Part shown: piece after piece, positions 6,323 through 9,551 of the stretch
Position numbering within the stretch: position 1 is the stretch's first letter
Layout of the letters: each line of letters opens with the position of its first letter
Assembly (NCBI GenBank): GCA_010024215.1
Contig: RGHK01000026.1
Coordinates: forward strand, 1-9,551
Length of the DNA: 9,551 nucleotides
Source of the DNA: Pseudomonadota bacterium
GTDB lineage: Bacteria > Pseudomonadota > Gammaproteobacteria > Magnimaribacterales > D2472
Direction of reading: 5' to 3'
Position numbers and translations under genes: made by a program
Notes under the pieces: generated by a model
The model's database searches: none
What the model saw: only the letters and a program-made list of their open reading frames with translations
Told to the model about the DNA's origin: nothing

Positions 6323-7015
6323 TTATACAAGTGATTCAATAAGGCTAGATATAGGTTTAAATGAAATATGTGTTTTATTTGGATTAAAATTGTATATATC
6401 ATCGCTAAAGCCAATTGATGCCAATTTTTTAATCTTAAATTTTTTAATTAAATCAAAGTTATCTGTAGAATCAATATTTGAAATATTATTTTCAATAAAA
6501 CCTAGAATATTAATATCTAACTTATTGAATAGCTCTATAGACCTTATGAGATCATGAAGTGCTAACTTATTTGGCGTTGATACTAATATGGAATAGTCGG
6601 GTTTTATCTCTGATGTGATAGTTAGATATGCATCTCCAGTTCCTGGTGGCATATCAATAAATAATATATCTAAATCACCCCAGTCTGTTGAATGTATTAA
6701 TTGTTTGATAGCTCCACTTAACATGGGACCTCTCCATAGAGCTGCTTTTTCAGAATCTAATATCAAACCCATTGAATTAATTAAAAGTCCATGCGCCTCT
6801 ATAGGTTGAAAAAGTTTTTTTTCATTTTTTTTAATTATTTGAGGTTTTTCTTTTTCTATTCCAAATAGAAGATGTTGATTTGGTCCATAAATATCTGCAT
6901 CTAAAAGACCAACTTTGAATTTTTTAGCCGCTTCAGTAGCAAGAACTGCTGTAACTGAGCTTTTACCAACTCCTCCTTTTGCAGATGCAATAGCAAATAT
7001 TTTCTTAATAGTCAT
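6323..7015 (-). CDS. mrp: Mrp/ApbC-family P-loop ATPase, short and cysteine-free
   Basis: Counted from the ATG at 7015, the product has 230 aa (E. coli Mrp 369). It lacks the N-terminal MIP18/DUF59-like domain found in longer homologues and begins almost at the P-loop. The deviant Walker A is SAKGGVGKSS (11-20) with signature K13 and K18. Switch I is DADIYGPNQ (39-47), WRGPM is at 94-98 and Walker B is ILFIDMPPGTGD (117-128). The family works in Fe-S cluster assembly as a dimeric ATP-dependent scaffold or carrier. The usual CxxC after GxxENMS is absent: GFIENNISN (172-180) is followed by no cysteine, and the whole protein has none, so cluster carriage in the standard way is doubtful. A TTG start at 7060 would add 15 residues but would overlap metG and extend past the normal family start. 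Divergence from metG is conserved with E. coli. mlaA follows after seven bases. Confidence 0.88.
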   Translation of the reverse strand: MTIKKIFAIASAKGGVGKSSVTAVLATEAAKKFKVGLLDADIYGPNQHLLFGIEKEKPQIIKKNEKKLFQPIEAHGLLINSMGLILDSEKAALWRGPMLSGAIKQLIHSTDWGDLDILFIDMPPGTGDAYLTITSEIKPDYSILVSTPNKLALHDLIRSIELFNKLDINILGFIENNISNIDSTDNFDLIKKFKIKKLASIGFSDDIYNFNPNKTHISFKPISSLIESLV

Positions 7016-7033
7016 ATGAGATGTTTTTTCACA

Positions 7034-7040
7034 TATAATA
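7034..7040. promoter_or_regulatory. Overlapping -10 boxes between divergent mrp and metG
   Basis: The plus strand carries a perfect TATAAT (7034-7039) 11 bases before the metG ATG. The minus strand of nearly the same bases reads TATTAT (7040-7035), with a predicted start near 7028, some 12 bases before the mrp ATG. No clear -35 accompanies either. This resembles the arrangement at 3122-3129. Confidence 0.35.
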
Positions 7041-7050
7041 CAGCTTATAT

Positions 7051-9009
7051 ATGAGCTCAACTACAGCTAAACGAAGAAAAATAATAATTACTCAGGCTTT
7101 GCCTTATGCAAACGCCTCTTTACATCTTGGGCATATACTTGAAGCAGTTCAAGCTGATATATGGTCCAGATTTCAAAATAATTCAGGAAATGAATGTTTA
7201 TTCTTCTGTGCAGATGATACTCATGGCACTCCAGTTATGCTTAAAGCTAAAGAAATGGGTATTACTCCTGAAAAACTTATTAAAGATATTCAGAAAGATC
7301 ATGAAGAAACTTATAAGCTTTATGATATTAACTTTGCAAATTATCACTCAACTCATTCTGAAGAGAATAAGAAATATTCTGAACTAATCTATTCAAGGGT
7401 AAAAGATAATGGTTTTATTACAAGAAATACTATTAATCAATTATTTGATGAAACTGAATCAATGTTCTTGTCTGATAGGTTTATTAAAGGCACATGTCCT
7501 AAGTGTGGTGCTGAAGAACAATATGGTGATAACTGCAGTGTTTGTGGTGCTACATATGATGTTAGTGAAATAAAAGACCCTATATCAGTAATTTCAAACA
7601 CTAAACCTATTAACAAAGAAAGTGAGCATCTTTTTTTCAATCTTCCAAAAAAGATTACTGCCTTGAAAGAATTTCTATTAAATGGTGATCTGCAAAAACC
7701 TATAACTAATAAATTAAACGAATGGTTAAATGATGATCTTCAACAATGGGATATTTCAAGGGATGCTCCCTATTTTGGATTCGAAATTCCAGGTGAAGAT
7801 AAGAAATATTTTTATGTATGGCTAGATGCGCCAATAGGATACATAGCCTCTATTGCTAACTGGGCTTCAAAAAATAATTTAGATATGAATGAGTTATGGT
7901 CTGAAAAATCTAATTATGAAATTTATCATTTTATTGGAAAAGATATTGCATATTTTCATGGCTTATTTTGGCCTGCCTTACTAAGTGCAGCTGATTTTAA
8001 ATTACCTAATGGCATATATGTTCATGGATTCTTAACTATAAATGGTGAAAAAATGTCAAAATCCAAAGGAACTGGGATTATGGCAAAAGAATTTGCTGAA
8101 ATTTGTGATCCTGAGACTCTAAGATATTATTTTGCCGCAAAATTAAATGATAAGGTTGAGGATATAGATCTCAATTTTGAAGACTATGTTCAGAGAATTA
8201 ATTCAGACCTTGTTGGCAAGTATTTAAATATAGCCAGTAGATGCTCATCTTTTATTGCAAAAAATGATAATAAGTTATCAGAAACATATGATCAAAAGTT
8301 AATTCAACAGATTTCAAGCAAACATGATGAAATATTAAAACATTTTGAAACAAGAAATTTTTCTAAAGCTGTAAGGCTTATCATGGATTTAGCAGACATT
8401 ACCAATAAATACATCAATGATAATACTCCATGGAAGAAAGATAAGGATGAGGCTGCTTATATTGCCACTACTGCTCTAAATGCTTTTAACATCTTAACCA
8501 TTTATTTAAGTCCAATCATTCCAAAAATTACCGATGAGGCATTTAAGTTTCTAAATCAAACAAATCAATCTTTTGATGATATTGAAAAAAGACTCGAAAA
8601 TAATATCAATAAATATAAACCATTATTAAAAAGATTAGACCCTATTATTATTCCTGAGGAAAAAAATATGACCGAAGAAAATAACTACATTAATATAGAT
8701 CAATTTGCAGAAATCGATTTACGAGTTGCAAAGATTATTAACGCATCTCATGTCGAGGGTGCAGATAAACTTCTTCAACTTAAACTTGATGTTGGTGATT
8801 TAGGCGAAAGAAATGTCTTTGCTGGAATTAAAGCTTCATATAATCCTGATGAATTAATAAATAAAATGGTTATTTTAGTTAGTAATTTGGCTCCAAGACA
8901 AATGAAATTTGGTTTATCTGAAGGAATGGTCTTAGCTTCAAGCGATGATAAAGGTATATATTTAATTTCACCTGATTCAGGAGCTGTTCCAGGTTTAAGG
9001 GTTAAATAA
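7051..9009 (+). CDS. metG: Methionyl-tRNA synthetase with C-terminal tRNA-binding domain
   Basis: The product (652 aa; E. coli 677) charges tRNA-Met with methionine in the cytoplasm. The class I catalytic domain has the HIGH-type motif HLGH (25-28) and the KMSKS loop (334-338, within GEKMSKSKG). The connective domain carries two intact zinc knuckles, C149-x2-C152 and C162-x2-C165, with YGDNC as in E. coli. The active-site segment FYVWLDAPIGY (254-264) and YHFIGKDI (292-299) are also conserved. An anticodon-binding helical domain follows (about 370-530), then a linker and an EMAP/Trbp111-like tRNA-binding domain (about 548-652) with DLRVAKI, GADKLL, RNVFAGI and NLAPRQMKFGLSEGM. The start is 36 bases from divergent mrp. 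No Shine-Dalgarno is visible, but TATAAT 11 bases upstream suggests a very short leader. Its stop codon overlaps the next gene's ATG. Confidence 0.97.
   Translation: MSSTTAKRRKIIITQALPYANASLHLGHILEAVQADIWSRFQNNSGNECLFFCADDTHGTPVMLKAKEMGITPEKLIKDIQKDHEETYKLYDINFANYHSTHSEENKKYSELIYSRVKDNGFITRNTINQLFDETESMFLSDRFIKGTCPKCGAEEQYGDNCSVCGATYDVSEIKDPISVISNTKPINKESEHLFFNLPKKITALKEFLLNGDLQKPITNKLNEWLNDDLQQWDISRDAPYFGFEIPGEDKKYFYVWLDAPIGYIASIANWASKNNLDMNELWSEKSNYEIYHFIGKDIAYFHGLFWPALLSAADFKLPNGIYVHGFLTINGEKMSKSKGTGIMAKEFAEICDPETLRYYFAAKLNDKVEDIDLNFEDYVQRINSDLVGKYLNIASRCSSFIAKNDNKLSETYDQKLIQQISSKHDEILKHFETRNFSKAVRLIMDLADITNKYINDNTPWKKDKDEAAYIATTALNAFNILTIYLSPIIPKITDEAFKFLNQTNQSFDDIEKRLENNINKYKPLLKRLDPIIIPEEKNMTEENNYINIDQFAEIDLRVAKIINASHVEGADKLLQLKLDVGDLGERNVFAGIKASYNPDELINKMVILVSNLAPRQMKFGLSEGMVLASSDDKGIYLISPDSGAVPGLRVK
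8997..9001 (+). promoter_or_regulatory. Shine-Dalgarno for the gene at 9009, inside metG
   Basis: AAGGG ends seven bases before the ATG at 9009, within the last codons of metG. It supports the 9009 start and translational coupling. Apart from rne, this is the only start in the window with a recognisable Shine-Dalgarno. Confidence 0.55.
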
Positions 9010-9551
9010 TGAGTAAAGAAATAGACATAGTTGTTGTAGGAGCAGGTCCTGTTGGACTTTTTACAGTTTTTGAAGCTGGTCTATTAGGTTTAAACTGTGT
9101 TCTTATAGATAATCTCGATAAACCGGGTGGCCAATGCGCTGAATTGTATCCAGAAAAGCCGATCTATGATATTCCTGGGGTTCCATTTCAGACTGCTCAA
9201 GAGCATGTTGATGCATTATTAGAACAAATTAAACCTTTTAATTATGAATTAATACTCAATGAAAGAGTTGAGGAAATAACAGAGATTGATCACAAAGATG
9301 ATAAATATTGGTCTATTAAGACTAATGAGGGCACTAAATTAACTACAAAAAATATCTTTATAGCAGCTGGCGCAGGATCTTTTGAACCAAGAAGACCGCC
9401 CAATATAGAAGACCCTGATAAATTTATTAATAAGGGTGTTACCTATGCTGTTCGTTCAAAAGCTACATATGAAAACAAAGACGTCTTTATATTTGGTGGA
9501 GGTGATTCAGCTCTTGACTGGTGTGTTGAGTTGGCTGAAAAGGCTAAATCT
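9009..9551 (+). CDS. Thioredoxin-reductase-like ferredoxin/flavodoxin-NADP+ reductase, 5' part
   Basis: The first 181 residues of a flavoprotein lie in the window and the rest is cut off. The FAD dinucleotide-binding motif is VVVGAGPVG (8-16). GGQCAELYPEKPIYDIPG (40-57) and the block around DALLEQIKPF (68-77) are typical of the TrxR-like FNR family (as in YumC). The NADP-binding motif is FGGGDSALDW (162-171). At the place where thioredoxin reductases have their redox CxxC, this protein reads GVTYAVRSKATY (143-154), so it is not a thioredoxin reductase. These enzymes pass electrons between NADPH and ferredoxin or flavodoxin in the cytoplasm. The ATG overlaps the metG stop (TAATG), so it is probably co-transcribed and coupled to metG. 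This FNR type is common in alphaproteobacteria and Firmicutes, whereas E. coli uses the unrelated Fpr, so its history in this lineage may be of interest. Confidence 0.88.
   Translation, partial: MSKEIDIVVVGAGPVGLFTVFEAGLLGLNCVLIDNLDKPGGQCAELYPEKPIYDIPGVPFQTAQEHVDALLEQIKPFNYELILNERVEEITEIDHKDDKYWSIKTNEGTKLTTKNIFIAAGAGSFEPRRPPNIEDPDKFINKGVTYAVRSKATYENKDVFIFGGGDSALDWCVELAEKAKS

Noticed and set aside
6315..6557. Plus-strand open frame of 80 codons antisense to mrp
   Set aside because: It lies wholly over a well-conserved gene on the other strand, and its composition mirrors the antisense of that gene; there is no start signal.
7016..7060. TTG-initiated N-terminal extension of mrp containing a CIIC sequence
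   Set aside because: It overlaps the metG start, uses a rare start codon, covers the candidate promoter boxes, and adds residues before the point where the short P-loop ATPases begin. The CxxC there is not at the family position.
1..9551. Search for CRISPR arrays, tRNA or rRNA genes, insertion sequences, toxin-antitoxin or defence genes
   Set aside because: No direct-repeat arrays, cloverleaf-like segments, transposase motifs or defence domains are visible; nearly all bases are explained by housekeeping genes.

Overview
The window reads as a compact, AT-rich chromosomal segment from a gammaproteobacterium, most likely a streamlined marine one (SAR86-like would fit; this is inference). The gammaproteobacterial call rests on an RNase E with an E. 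coli-type catalytic half, NhaB, NudC, DusA, MlaA, a full-length MetG with the fused C-terminal tRNA-binding domain, and two adjacencies also found in E. coli: rluC divergent from rne, and mrp divergent from metG. Non-coding DNA totals only about 270 of 9551 bases. Two convergent gene pairs overlap at their 3' ends and two divergent pairs have starts only 25 and 35 bases apart.

Layout: (1) 1-85, minus strand: 5' end of an RluC-type pseudouridine synthase gene, cut by the window edge. (2) 86-284: the only sizeable spacer, holding a probable rne promoter, a 10-bp perfect inverted repeat, and a small hairpin that would cover the rne ribosome binding site. (3) 285-2330, plus: rne with a short Lys-rich tail. 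(4) 2305-3120, minus: nudC. (5) 3146-4657 and 4660-5631, plus: nhaB then dusA, two bases apart. (6) 6323-7015 and 5617-6315, minus: mrp (apbC) then mlaA, seven bases apart. (7) 7051-9009, plus: metG. (8) 9009-9551, plus: 5' part of a thioredoxin-reductase-like ferredoxin/flavodoxin-NADP+ reductase whose ATG overlaps the metG stop, cut by the window edge.

The genes are housekeeping: RNA processing and modification (RluC, RNase E, DusA, and NudC, which can also remove NAD caps from RNA), translation (MetG), ion homeostasis (NhaB), outer-membrane lipid asymmetry (MlaA), Fe-S/P-loop ATPase function (Mrp) and redox (FNR). I see no mobile element, CRISPR array, tRNA, rRNA or dedicated novel system. 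The points worth a second look are departures inside familiar proteins. RNase E has lost its Zn-link cysteines, Mrp has no cysteine at all and so lacks the family CxxC, MlaA lacks the lipobox cysteine, and the NudC zinc ribbon has an irregular CxC knuckle, while MetG keeps its zinc knuckles intact. The tight divergent spacers carry TATAAT-like boxes readable on both strands, and most starts lack a visible Shine-Dalgarno sequence.
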